34,648 nucleotides of DNA, taken from assembly GCA_002309305.1 (NCBI GenBank), contig DBWR01000074.1, positions 93,354 through 128,001 of the forward strand. Reading direction: 5' to 3'. Position numbers and translations under genes: made by a program. Of this stretch, positions 1 to 7,638 are shown in pieces. The notes beneath the pieces were generated by a model. The model was given only the letters and a program-made list of their open reading frames with translations, did not search any database and was not told the origin of the DNA. The stretch's first letter is position 1. The number at the start of each line of letters is the position of its first letter. This DNA comes from Treponema sp. UBA1233. Its GTDB lineage: Bacteria > Spirochaetota > Spirochaetia > Treponematales > Treponemataceae.

Positions 1-2220
1 GCCGGCATTAACCTTGATGACGAAAAGGCCGTGCTTGATTTTGCTTCAGGACTCAAGCTGGATTACATTGACGCCAGGCTTTATGTCAACGGAAAGGATG
101 TGGACGACCTGCTGCACCAGGACAAGGTTGATGCTGTTGTTTCAAAGGTTTCGGCAATTGTCCCGATCCGCCATCTTGTAAACGACAGGATGAGGGAAAT
201 CGTCAAAAAGCTCAGCATAATCTGTGAGGGACGTGACATGACCACCGTGGTTTTCCCCAATGCAGAATGCAAATTTTATCTTGACGCCAGTATAGATGTT
301 CAGGCAAAGAGACGCTATGACCAGGGAGTAAGCAACCTTACCCTGGAAGAGATAAAACAGGCCATTATCGAGCGTGACAGGCAGGATAAGAACAAGGCCG
401 AAGGTTCGCTAAAAAAAGCAAAAGATGCAGTATATATTGACACTTCGGACTTGACCATAAATGAGGTTTGTGAGATAATAATATCAAATTTAACACTTAA
501 GGGTTATTATATGGAACAGAAGGAAGTGGAAATGAATGAGGCTCAGGATTCAAGCAACATTCACGCACAATTAGAAGCATCAATCAGTCAAATGGAATCC
601 GTGGAAGGCGGTAACGTAGAAGGTACCGTTGTAGAAGTACGTGACGACACAGTTTTTGTTGACATCGGTACAGGACGCGACGGTCAGCTGCGTATTTCTG
701 AGTTTGGAGACAGTGTACCGGGTGTCGGTGATAAGATTACCGTTTATCTCAAAAATCCATCCGGCAGAGACGGCCTCCCTGAAATTTCAAAACTCATGGC
801 TGATGAAAAGCGCCTTTGGGAAGAATTCAATGTTGCTTATAAAGAAAAGAAGCCTGTAGACGGAACAATCGTTTCCCTTACAAAAGGCGGATATATGGTA
901 GATTTGGGCGGAGGAATTTCAGCATTCCTTCCAATCAGTCAGGCAGACAGCCAGAAAGTCGAAAAAGAAGAAAAGCTTCTTGGACTCAAGGGTAAATTCT
1001 ATGTAGAACGCCTGTTCACCAATAAAAAACGCAATGTTGTGGTAAACCGCCGCAAGTATCTTGAAGAACTCATCGACGTTAACCGTGACAAATTCTTTAG
1101 CGAAGTTAAGATCGGCGACACTGTAAAGGGTACCGTAAAGTCATTCACAAGCTTTGGTGCATTCATCGACTTGGGTGGATTCGACGGTCTTTTGCACATC
1201 AATGACATGAGCTGGGGTCACGTAACACGTCCAAAGGATTTCGTAAAGAAGGGGCAGGAAATTGAACTCAAGGTTATCCGCCTTGATCCGGAAGGAAAGA
1301 GAATCAACCTCTCCCTCAAGCATTTCTCAGAAGATCCGTGGGTACACTTTGAAGAAAGGTATCACGTAAACGACATAGTTAGCGGAAAGGTAACCAAGCT
1401 TACAGAATTTGGTGCATTCATCGAACTTGAAGAAGGAATCGAAGGTCTTGCACACATTTCTGAATTCAGCTGGACAAAGAAAATCAACAAGCCATCCGAC
1501 ATGGTAAAGGAAGGTGACGAGGTTCAGTGCATGATTCTTGGCTATGACATTCAGGCCGGTCGTGTATCATTGGGACTCAAGCAGGTTACCGAAAACCCAT
1601 GGGATTCAATTGCAGACAAATATCCTGTAGATACAAAGGTAAAGGGCAAGGTTGTAAAGATTACAAACAGCGGTGCATTCATTCAGCTTGAAGAAGGCAT
1701 TGACGCATTCCTTGCCGGCGAAGACCTCTCTTGGACAAAGAAGGTTAAGCATCCGGGCAGCGAGATCAAGGTTGATCAGGAACTTGAAGGAGTCATCCTT
1801 GAATGTGATCCTGAAAACCACAGGATTCGCATCGGCGTAAAGCAGCTTACCGACAATCCATGGAAGAAGTTTGCAGAAGAATATCGTCCGGGAAGCACTC
1901 TTGAAGGCGAAGTTTCAAGCATCACTGACTTCGGTATCTTTGTAAAGGCACCAAGCGGAATCGAAGGTCTTGTTAACAAGGCAAACCTCAGCGACAACCG
2001 CGAAGTTCCATTTGAAGAAGCAATCAAGAAATACAATGTCGGCGACAAGGTAAACGTATATGTCGTTAACATCGATGTAGAAAAAGAAAAGGTTGCATTC
2101 TCCGTAAAGGAATACAAAAAAGCACAGGCTCGTGCTGAGATTTCACAGTATATGTCCGGAACCAACGATGATGACGGTGCATATACAATCGGCGACAGCC
2201 TTAAAGACCAGAATAAATAA
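1..2220 (+). CDS. cmk-rpsA: Cytidylate kinase / 30S ribosomal protein S1 fusion (5' end outside window)
   Basis: The reading frame is open from base 1, so the start lies upstream; the GTG at 31 is only an internal codon. The first ~150 residues are the C-terminal part of cytidylate kinase (CMP to CDP). The conserved block EGRDMTTVVFPNAECKFYLD is present, followed by AKRRYDQ. From about residue 195 come six S1 RNA-binding domains. Repeats 3 to 5 are the most regular, with GAFIxL cores and each ending in an (E/D)(D/N)PW motif. The S1 part is about 560 residues, normal for a full S1. S1 recruits mRNA to the 30S subunit. I recall the same fusion being annotated in Treponema pallidum. The gene ends 12 nt before the sigma-54 activator, so the two are probably co-transcribed. 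A possible internal translation start is listed separately. Confidence 0.93.
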   Translation, partial: AGINLDDEKAVLDFASGLKLDYIDARLYVNGKDVDDLLHQDKVDAVVSKVSAIVPIRHLVNDRMREIVKKLSIICEGRDMTTVVFPNAECKFYLDASIDVQAKRRYDQGVSNLTLEEIKQAIIERDRQDKNKAEGSLKKAKDAVYIDTSDLTINEVCEIIISNLTLKGYYMEQKEVEMNEAQDSSNIHAQLEASISQMESVEGGNVEGTVVEVRDDTVFVDIGTGRDGQLRISEFGDSVPGVGDKITVYLKNPSGRDGLPEISKLMADEKRLWEEFNVAYKEKKPVDGTIVSLTKGGYMVDLGGGISAFLPISQADSQKVEKEEKLLGLKGKFYVERLFTNKKRNVVVNRRKYLEELIDVNRDKFFSEVKIGDTVKGTVKSFTSFGAFIDLGGFDGLLHINDMSWGHVTRPKDFVKKGQEIELKVIRLDPEGKRINLSLKHFSEDPWVHFEERYHVNDIVSGKVTKLTEFGAFIELEEGIEGLAHISEFSWTKKINKPSDMVKEGDEVQCMILGYDIQAGRVSLGLKQVTENPWDSIADKYPVDTKVKGKVVKITNSGAFIQLEEGIDAFLAGEDLSWTKKVKHPGSEIKVDQELEGVILECDPENHRIRIGVKQLTDNPWKKFAEEYRPGSTLEGEVSSITDFGIFVKAPSGIEGLVNKANLSDNREVPFEEAIKKYNVGDKVNVYVVNIDVEKEKVAFSVKEYKKAQARAEISQYMSGTNDDDGAYTIGDSLKDQNK
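520..534 (+). promoter_or_regulatory. Possible internal ribosome binding site and ATG for free S1
   Basis: AAGGAAG at 520-526 is followed after 5 nt by an in-frame ATG at 532, exactly at the junction between the kinase and S1 parts. A protein from this start would be about 562 residues, the size of a stand-alone S1. Another in-frame ATG lies at 511 with a weaker AAGG upstream. Inference only; the match may be chance in purine-rich coding sequence. Confidence 0.35.
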
Positions 2221-2232
2221 CAGTGGTGTTCA

Positions 2233-3789
2233 ATGGGTGAAGTAACGTCAATCGGAATAGAGAGGCTCAAGGCACTCGTTGAACTTACCACAAGCGTTAA
2301 TTCCAATTACACTGATTCAAACGCACTGTTGGTTTCAATTCTCAAATCAGTAATGTGTTTGGTTCAGTGTGAATCTTCTTCCGTTCTTTTAGTAAACAAT
2401 CAGGATGATTCATTAAAGTTTATGGTTGCCTTGGGGCCAAAGGGTGCTGAGGCTAAAAACATTACCGTATCAAAAAACAGCATTGCGGGTTGGGTCGTAA
2501 ACCACAATCAGGCCGTAATCGTAAATGACGTAAGGCATGACCGCAGGTTCAATTCTTTGGTTCAGGAACGCACGAACTACATCACGCGCAACATGATAGC
2601 CTTTCCAATGCACGTCGGAAATGAATGTGTTGGCGTCATCGAAGTATTGAATAAAACTGATTTCCGTGATTTTGATGAAGAAGATCTTGCCATTCTTGAA
2701 CTGTTTGGAAACCAGGCTGGTGTTGCATATCAAAACGCACATTTATACAGCAAGACAAAAGACAATATTGTAGTCCTTCAGGATGCTGTAAGCCAGGGAA
2801 AAGATTATCATACCTTTGTAGGAAAAAGCCCGATAATTCTTGACATACTCAAGGTTGTGGAAGAAGTTGCCAGAACATCATCTTCCGTTTTAATCATAGG
2901 TGAAAGTGGAGTAGGCAAGGAGCTTTTTGCAGAGCAGCTTCACCTAAAGAGCGACAGAAGGAACAAACCCTTTGTTCGCGTAAGCTGTGCGGCCCTTTCT
3001 CCAACCCTTTTGGAAAGCGAACTGTTTGGTCATGTAAAAGGCGCCTATACAAATGCAAATTCTTCAAGAATGGGGCGCTTTGAGATGGCAGACGGCGGTA
3101 CCCTGTTCCTGGATGAAATTGGAGAAATGCCACTTGACCTGCAGGCAAAACTTTTGCGAGTAATTCAGGAAAAGAAATTTGAACGTGTAGGTTCCAGCGA
3201 AACAATTTCTGTTGACGTAAGGATAATCGCCGCAACAAACCGCAACCTGGAAGAGATGGTAAAGAACAAGACTTTCCGCGATGACCTTTATTACCGACTG
3301 AATGTTCTTCCCCTAAACATTCCTCCGCTAAGACGAAGAAAAGACGATATTGAACCTCTTGCAAATTTCTTCCTTCAAAAATACAGCAGCGAGATGAAAA
3401 AAAACTTCCACGGCTTTTCATCTGCGGCAAGCAAGGCTCTTTACACATATTCATGGCCAGGAAACGTCCGTGAGCTTGAAAACTCAATTGAAAGGGCATG
3501 CATTCTGGGACAGGGACCTCTGATTCAAATGATGGACCTGAGGCTTCCACTGCCTGATTCTGAGGACAGGGATTCTTACGGTGACATGGTTCATTCAACT
3601 GTAGAAGAACTGATTGGAGGAGAGGACAGGACCTTAAAGACCGCCCTTTCTGTCTTTAAAAAACAATACCTTACGCGGATACTTGAACAGACCGGCTGGA
3701 ATCAAACCCGCACCGCACAGATACTTGACGTGCAGAGAACTTATGTTTCAAGGCTGATGAGTGAACTTGATGTAAAAAAGCCAAAATAA
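2233..3789 (+). CDS. GAF-domain sigma-54-dependent transcriptional activator
   Basis: A 518-residue enhancer-binding protein with three parts. Residues ~10-170 form a GAF sensor domain. Residues ~195-425 are the AAA+ sigma-54 interaction domain, with Walker A GESGVGKE at 223-230, Walker B GGTLFLDEIGEMP, and the arginine-rich PLRRRKDDI block. The last ~50 residues form a Fis-type helix-turn-helix (TRTAQILDVQRTYVSRLMSE). This class hydrolyses ATP to open sigma-54 promoters. The sigma-54 contact loop reads GAYTNA (270-275) rather than GAFTGA. There is no response-regulator receiver domain, so activation should come through a ligand or protein at the GAF domain. It follows the cmk-rpsA stop by 12 nt and probably shares its transcript; the ribosome site is weak. 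The target regulon cannot be read from the window. Confidence 0.9.
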   Translation: MGEVTSIGIERLKALVELTTSVNSNYTDSNALLVSILKSVMCLVQCESSSVLLVNNQDDSLKFMVALGPKGAEAKNITVSKNSIAGWVVNHNQAVIVNDVRHDRRFNSLVQERTNYITRNMIAFPMHVGNECVGVIEVLNKTDFRDFDEEDLAILELFGNQAGVAYQNAHLYSKTKDNIVVLQDAVSQGKDYHTFVGKSPIILDILKVVEEVARTSSSVLIIGESGVGKELFAEQLHLKSDRRNKPFVRVSCAALSPTLLESELFGHVKGAYTNANSSRMGRFEMADGGTLFLDEIGEMPLDLQAKLLRVIQEKKFERVGSSETISVDVRIIAATNRNLEEMVKNKTFRDDLYYRLNVLPLNIPPLRRRKDDIEPLANFFLQKYSSEMKKNFHGFSSAASKALYTYSWPGNVRELENSIERACILGQGPLIQMMDLRLPLPDSEDRDSYGDMVHSTVEELIGGEDRTLKTALSVFKKQYLTRILEQTGWNQTRTAQILDVQRTYVSRLMSELDVKKPK

Positions 3790-3813
3790 AAGTACGAAAT
3801 CCGCTAAATGGTT

Positions 3814-3842
3814 TTGACAAAACTGTTGATTTTTTATATAAT
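3814..3842 (+). promoter_or_regulatory. Consensus sigma-70 promoter for the TPR protein/lipoprotein pair
   Basis: A perfect TTGACA at 3814-3819, a 17-nt spacer and a perfect TATAAT at 3837-3842. Transcription would start near 3849. This excludes the upstream TTG (3845) as the start codon and supports ATG 3872, which has GGAG at 3860-3863. Confidence 0.85.
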
Positions 3843-3871
3843 AATTGCATATTTTATTTGGAGTCCTAAAA

Positions 3872-4567
3872 ATGGCTGATATTGTTGATAACGCAAAATC
3901 AAAGAAACAAAATAACCCTACAGAAAAAGTTGAAAATTTCATGGTACGTAATAGAAAACCTATTCTCATTGTGGGAATCTGCGTAATTGTTGCTGCCCTT
4001 GCAGTTTGTCTTTACCTTGGAATTTCTGATTCAATCCGCAAGAAGGCTCTGGCAGAAATAGAAGACATCGAATACAACTATACCAAGAACTTTTCAGAAA
4101 TCACTGATGATGAGATTGCAACAAGGCAGGATACCGCTCTTGAAGAACTCAAGCCTTATCTTGAAAAAACAAATTTCGCAGGTGTTCGTGCAAACATGAT
4201 TTGTGCAGACATCTATTTTTCAAAGAAGGATTATACAAACGCCCTGAATTATTACCTCAAGGCTGCCCAGGCTGGTGAAAAGCTTTATACAGCTCCAATC
4301 AACTGGTACAATGCCGCTGTATGTTCCGAAGAACTGGGAAACAACTCTGATGCAGTCGCATATTATCAGAGTGCCGCAGATTTCCGTGACTTTACTCTAG
4401 CATCACACGCTCTGTTCAATGCTGCAAGAATTAAGGAAGCGGAAGGCAACAGTGATGAGGCTGTGGTTTTGTATCAAAAGCTCGTCGATGACTATAGCTC
4501 AGATTCATGGACAAATCTTGGTAAAAGCCGCCTCGTTCAGCTCAGGATTGAAGGCAAGGCAGAATAA
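3872..4567 (+). CDS. Membrane-anchored TPR protein (YfgM-like organisation)
   Basis: A 231-residue protein. A short charged N-terminus is followed by one membrane segment (about PILIVGICVIVAALAVCLYL, residues ~30-50), then an exported helical domain with TPR-like repeats. Pattern residues in NALNYYLKAA, WYNAAVCSEELGN and NAARIKEAEGNSDEAVVLYQ match the TPR consensus. The layout resembles YfgM-type proteins, which work near the Sec translocon or as periplasmic scaffolds, but sequence similarity was not tested. The start is ATG 3872 because GGAG sits 8 nt upstream and a consensus promoter overlaps the alternative TTG start. The lipoprotein gene follows 9 nt after the stop, so the two probably act in the same envelope process. 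Confidence 0.7.
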   Translation: MADIVDNAKSKKQNNPTEKVENFMVRNRKPILIVGICVIVAALAVCLYLGISDSIRKKALAEIEDIEYNYTKNFSEITDDEIATRQDTALEELKPYLEKTNFAGVRANMICADIYFSKKDYTNALNYYLKAAQAGEKLYTAPINWYNAAVCSEELGNNSDAVAYYQSAADFRDFTLASHALFNAARIKEAEGNSDEAVVLYQKLVDDYSSDSWTNLGKSRLVQLRIEGKAE

Positions 4568-4576
4568 AGGCGGTAT

Positions 4577-5347
4577 ATGGGCACAGGTAAAAAAGGTTTA
4601 TTAAAGGTTTTATCATTCCTTTTAACTGCCGTATTTATATGTGCCTGTGGACTTGATACATTCTATTATGTTGACAGTCCTGTATCCGATTCTCATATTG
4701 CATCGTATCTGTCAGACGATCCCGTTTCCAATTATTTTTCATGCCGCACGACAGAAGAAAGCCCAAGCGAAAACCAGTATATGTTCGGCTCAAGTGAATG
4801 TACATTCTTGGGAACCGAAATATATTACAAAATCTACAACAATGCATCTACAATGATTTCAACTGAATCCACCATAGGAAACATGGCTTCAGATTCCGGA
4901 ACATCATCATCTTCCGCATCATATCTGATTGACACAAAGGGATATAAGCCCCTTAAGTTAAGCAGCGGTGCAGTTTCTCCGCTCATAAAGGCCGGCAGTT
5001 CCCCGCAAAACAGGTTCGTGTATATAAAGCTTACAGATTCTGAACCGATTTGTGTTTCATCTTCCCCAATGCAGATTTATGTTGCAGGAAATGAACTTTT
5101 GGTAGGCGGTAATCCTGTTTATCCCAGACGTTACATAGACAGCGGCAAGGGTTTTTCATTTGGATTAAATGATGACAATCCTGTTCCTCTACAGACCGAT
5201 GAAGACGTAACATGGTCGGATTCAACGACAGAAACCGGCGTCTGGTATGTGGACATGTATGCAGTATCTTTGGCACGCGACGTAAATTATGCGCTGCAGT
5301 ATTCACGTCCATACCTCATGGGTTCCGTATCCATCCGAACCGAATAA
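4577..5347 (+). CDS. Putative lipoprotein, function unknown
   Basis: A 256-residue protein with a lysine-rich N-terminus and hydrophobic stretch (LLKVLSFLLTAVFI), ending in a spirochaete-style lipobox ICA-C, with Cys24 as the likely lipidated residue. The mature part is rich in Ser, Thr, Tyr and Asp, has no other membrane segment and no motif I recognise; a mainly beta fold is plausible. A purine-rich AAGGCGG precedes the ATG. It is the second gene after the promoter at 3814-3842 and is followed by the tRNA-Arg unit, which has its own promoter. No function is proposed. Confidence 0.65.
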   Translation: MGTGKKGLLKVLSFLLTAVFICACGLDTFYYVDSPVSDSHIASYLSDDPVSNYFSCRTTEESPSENQYMFGSSECTFLGTEIYYKIYNNASTMISTESTIGNMASDSGTSSSSASYLIDTKGYKPLKLSSGAVSPLIKAGSSPQNRFVYIKLTDSEPICVSSSPMQIYVAGNELLVGGNPVYPRRYIDSGKGFSFGLNDDNPVPLQTDEDVTWSDSTTETGVWYVDMYAVSLARDVNYALQYSRPYLMGSVSIRTE

Positions 5348-5367
5348 AAACTGGATTGTTGTCCCAC

Positions 5368-5396
5368 TTGAAATTATTGGCCCAATATGATATTAT
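5368..5396 (+). promoter_or_regulatory. Sigma-70 promoter for tRNA-Arg
   Basis: TTGAAA (5368-5373), a 17-nt spacer and TATTAT (5391-5396), ending 10 nt before the tRNA 5' end. The spacer contains the palindrome ATTGG-C-CCAAT. The position fits a dedicated tRNA promoter. Confidence 0.7.
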
Positions 5397-5406
5397 TCAA
5401 ACATTC

Positions 5407-5481
5407 GGCGCTTTAGCTCAGCTGGATTAGAGCATCTGCCTTCTAAGCAGAGGGTCGGCAGTTCGAGTCTGCCATGCGTCA
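5407..5481 (+). tRNA. tRNA-Arg (anticodon TCT)
   Basis: A complete cloverleaf. D-stem GCTC/GAGC, anticodon stem TCTGC/GCAGA with loop CTTCTAA (anticodon TCT, reading AGA/AGG), T-arm GGCAG-TTCGAGT-CTGCC, discriminator A. CCA is not encoded. The acceptor stem GGCGCTT/ATGCGTC pairs imperfectly: a G-U at 2-71 and a U-U at 6-67. The anticodon and T arms are perfect, so I call it functional. It is a single-gene unit with its own promoter and terminator. Confidence 0.92.
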
Positions 5482-5488
5482 ATAAATA

Positions 5489-5530
5489 AGCCCTTCAGAA
5501 TCACATGTATTTTGAAGGGCTCTTTTATTT
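5489..5530 (+). terminator. Rho-independent terminator after tRNA-Arg, possibly bidirectional
   Basis: The 9-bp stem AGCCCTTCA/TGAAGGGCT, extended by AAT/ATT across a mismatch, is followed by CTTTTATTT. It lies between the + strand tRNA and the 3' end of the - strand permease, and an A/T-rich run on the other side may let it serve both. Confidence 0.8.
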
Positions 5531-5545
5531 GTAAATGAATGTGTT

Positions 5546-6850
5546 TTAGTTGGCAGCCTTATCCCGTGGAATCACAAGGTTAAGAATGATGCCGATTACA
5601 GTTGCAAGAGCTACACCACCCAAGCTGAATGTAAAGTCACTTCCAATCTTAAACTGCAGAAGTCCGCCACCGATTCCTATTACAAGAATTACGGAAGAAA
5701 TGGTAAGGTTCCTCTTGTCCTTGTAGTTTACACCACTTTCAACAATTGTGCGCAAACCGGAAGAAGCGATCAGACCGTAGAGCAGGGTACATATTCCACC
5801 TAGAACCGGAGTTGGAATTGTAGAAATCAAAGCTCCGAATTTTGGACAGAAAGAAAGGAGTACGGAAATAACTGCGGCTCCTCCAATGACCCAAACTGAA
5901 TATACTTTTGTGATTGCCATGACACCGATGTTCTCACCGTAAGTAGTGTTAGGCGGTCCACCCCATAAAGCGGCCCATGCTGTTGCAACACCGTCTCCCA
6001 AAAGCGTGCGGTGAAGTCCCGGGTCTTTTGTAAAGTCTTTTCCAACAACAGTTGATGTGGTGAGTGTATCTCCAAGATGTTCGCAGATTGTAGAAATTGA
6101 AACGATGACAAAGGTAAGGATGGCAACAATGTTGAATTTAGGAACCATCCAGAAATAAGAACTTCCGTCCCTCTGTAGGAATGGCAGTCCAAACCATGGA
6201 GCTTCCTTTACGCCTGAGAAATCAATCAAGTGATAGCTGTTAAAGAAGAATCCCATAATCAGGACAAAGAGATAACCTCCAATCAAACCAATCAGGATTG
6301 AGATGGTGTTAAAGAAACCCTTCAGGAATATTGTTGCAAGAATAGCTATGATCAGTGTAACTGCCGCTATGCTTGCGCATACAAGTGAATAATTGCCGTC
6401 CAGATAGAAGGCTTCATCTATGGCTGTAGGAGCAAGTCCCAAACCGATTACAATGATTACGGATCCGATTACTACAGGTGGAAGTGCCTTGTCTATCCAT
6501 CCTTTTCCAGATACCTTGATGATTCCGGCCACAATTGCATAGAAAAGACCTGCGCATATGGCACCACCCATTGCATAAGGAACTCCATAGGTGGATGAAA
6601 TTGTCTGCAGTGCGGGGATAAATGCAAAGGAAGATCCCAAAAATGCAGGAACCTTTGCTCCCGTAAGCAGAATGTAAATGAGTGTACCCGTACCGGCCGT
6701 AAATAGGGCAGTGGACGTACTAAGGCCTGTTAGAAGCGGTACCAGAATGGTTGCTCCAAACATTGCAAATACATGCTGAATGCTAAGCGGTATCCAGCGT
6801 CCGATTGGCGGTTTGTCGTGGGGTCCTAAAATCTCTTGACTTGAAGCCAT
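5546..6850 (-). CDS. uraA: Uracil permease (NCS2 / UraA family)
   Basis: A 434-residue integral membrane protein with about 14 hydrophobic segments. It imports uracil (possibly xanthine) with protons for nucleotide salvage. The N-terminal block QHVFAMFGATILVPLLTGLS and the substrate-site region GGPPNTTYGENIGVMAITKV are typical of UraA rather than the xanthine branch. The length is normal for the family. The ATG at 6850 has AGGAG upstream. It is monocistronic with its own promoter (6891-6919). A short inverted repeat in the leader ends beside the Shine-Dalgarno. The neighbours give no pyrimidine pathway context. Confidence 0.92.
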   Translation of the reverse strand: MASSQEILGPHDKPPIGRWIPLSIQHVFAMFGATILVPLLTGLSTSTALFTAGTGTLIYILLTGAKVPAFLGSSFAFIPALQTISSTYGVPYAMGGAICAGLFYAIVAGIIKVSGKGWIDKALPPVVIGSVIIVIGLGLAPTAIDEAFYLDGNYSLVCASIAAVTLIIAILATIFLKGFFNTISILIGLIGGYLFVLIMGFFFNSYHLIDFSGVKEAPWFGLPFLQRDGSSYFWMVPKFNIVAILTFVIVSISTICEHLGDTLTTSTVVGKDFTKDPGLHRTLLGDGVATAWAALWGGPPNTTYGENIGVMAITKVYSVWVIGGAAVISVLLSFCPKFGALISTIPTPVLGGICTLLYGLIASSGLRTIVESGVNYKDKRNLTISSVILVIGIGGGLLQFKIGSDFTFSLGGVALATVIGIILNLVIPRDKAAN

Positions 6851-6890
6851 TTGAACATCTCCTGTAATTTTTTAGTTTTTTACAGCTTTC

Positions 6891-6919
6891 ATAATATCAC
6901 ATTTTGCCTCTTTTGATAA
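6891..6919 (-). promoter_or_regulatory. Likely sigma-70 promoter for uraA
   Basis: On the minus strand, TTATCA (6914-6919), a 17-nt spacer and TATTAT (6891-6896), about 40 nt upstream of the uraA start. The -35 box matches consensus at 4 of 6 positions, so the call is moderate. Confidence 0.55.
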
Positions 6920-6988
6920 CCTCCCAAAACGTTCAGTTCATCTATTACTGCCTTAAATTCTATTGGGGACTGTAATAATGGCCGATTT

Positions 6989-6994
6989 TATGAT
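6989..6994 (+). promoter_or_regulatory. Possible -10 box directly before the lipoprotein gene
   Basis: TATGAT at 6989-6994, with no convincing -35; TTGGGG lies 20 nt further upstream. Transcription from it would begin at about the ATG (7000), leaving almost no leader. No Shine-Dalgarno is visible before that ATG. Confidence 0.3.
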
Positions 6995-6999
6995 AGAAT

Positions 7000-7638
7000 A
7001 TGTTTATCTTGAAAAAACTTGGATTTTGGTTAATACAGTTGGCATTATTCTCTCTGACGCTGTTTTTTTCGTCATGCAGCCACAATTCATTGGATTCTGA
7101 ATTTGAAATGTACACGCTAAGAAAAGAATCTGAAGAACTTGGTGCATCAATAAAATGGGAACAGGAAATTGAATCTTCAGTAATGAATTCCAGGTTGATT
7201 GGGGCAGACGGTATTGTAAAATCTCTTGCCGGAAATCCCCAGTACATTTTTGCATCCGGCGCGGAAGATGAATACGACCCCATTTATCCGATGATAGAAG
7301 GATTTGCATCTCTTGACATGAGGAATTGTCCCGAAGCCGCCAGAAGGACTCTCGATGAATTCTGTACAGCCATAGCATCAGCCAAAAATGCGGAATATTA
7401 TATGGCTCAGGGATGCATGTATTCTCTTGTTCTTTTCAAATACGACCTGGGCAATTTGGGCTATTCAACTTTTTCTTCATACATTTTGGGGGAACCGTTT
7501 GTAAGCCAGGAGATTATGCAGTGTCCGGTACGTTTCTTGACAAAAGATGATTTTACACTTGATGTACTCCTTTACCTAAAAGAAGACAGTTCCGGTTTAT
7601 ACAAGATTCATAACATTGCCCTAAAAGGAGAGCTGTGA
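7000..7638 (+). CDS. Putative lipoprotein, function unknown
   Basis: A 212-residue protein. The N-terminus has basic residues (KKLG), a hydrophobic stretch (FWLIQLALFSLTLFF) and a lipobox-like FSS-C near residue 27, so it is probably an envelope lipoprotein. The mature domain has no motif I recognise. An in-frame TTG lies at 7009, and since no Shine-Dalgarno is seen before either, the exact start is uncertain. The stop overlaps the start of the next gene by one base (TGATG), with AAGGAG for that gene inside this one, so translation of the pair is likely coupled. That links the lipoprotein to a PilZ-like cytoplasmic protein. Confidence 0.65.
   Translation: MFILKKLGFWLIQLALFSLTLFFSSCSHNSLDSEFEMYTLRKESEELGASIKWEQEIESSVMNSRLIGADGIVKSLAGNPQYIFASGAEDEYDPIYPMIEGFASLDMRNCPEAARRTLDEFCTAIASAKNAEYYMAQGCMYSLVLFKYDLGNLGYSTFSSYILGEPFVSQEIMQCPVRFLTKDDFTLDVLLYLKEDSSGLYKIHNIALKGEL

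Noticed and set aside
1776..2306. 176-codon minus-strand open frame over the end of rpsA
   Set aside because: Antisense to S1 domains with intact motifs; low-complexity Ser/Leu composition typical of a shadow frame.
2894..3598. 234-codon open frame antisense to the sigma-54 activator
   Set aside because: It lies wholly inside a clearly conserved AAA+ domain, starts without a ribosome site and has no recognisable fold.
3845..3871. TTG start extending the TPR protein by 9 residues
   Set aside because: The codon sits just after a consensus -10 box, at or before the transcription start, and has no Shine-Dalgarno. ATG 3872 does.
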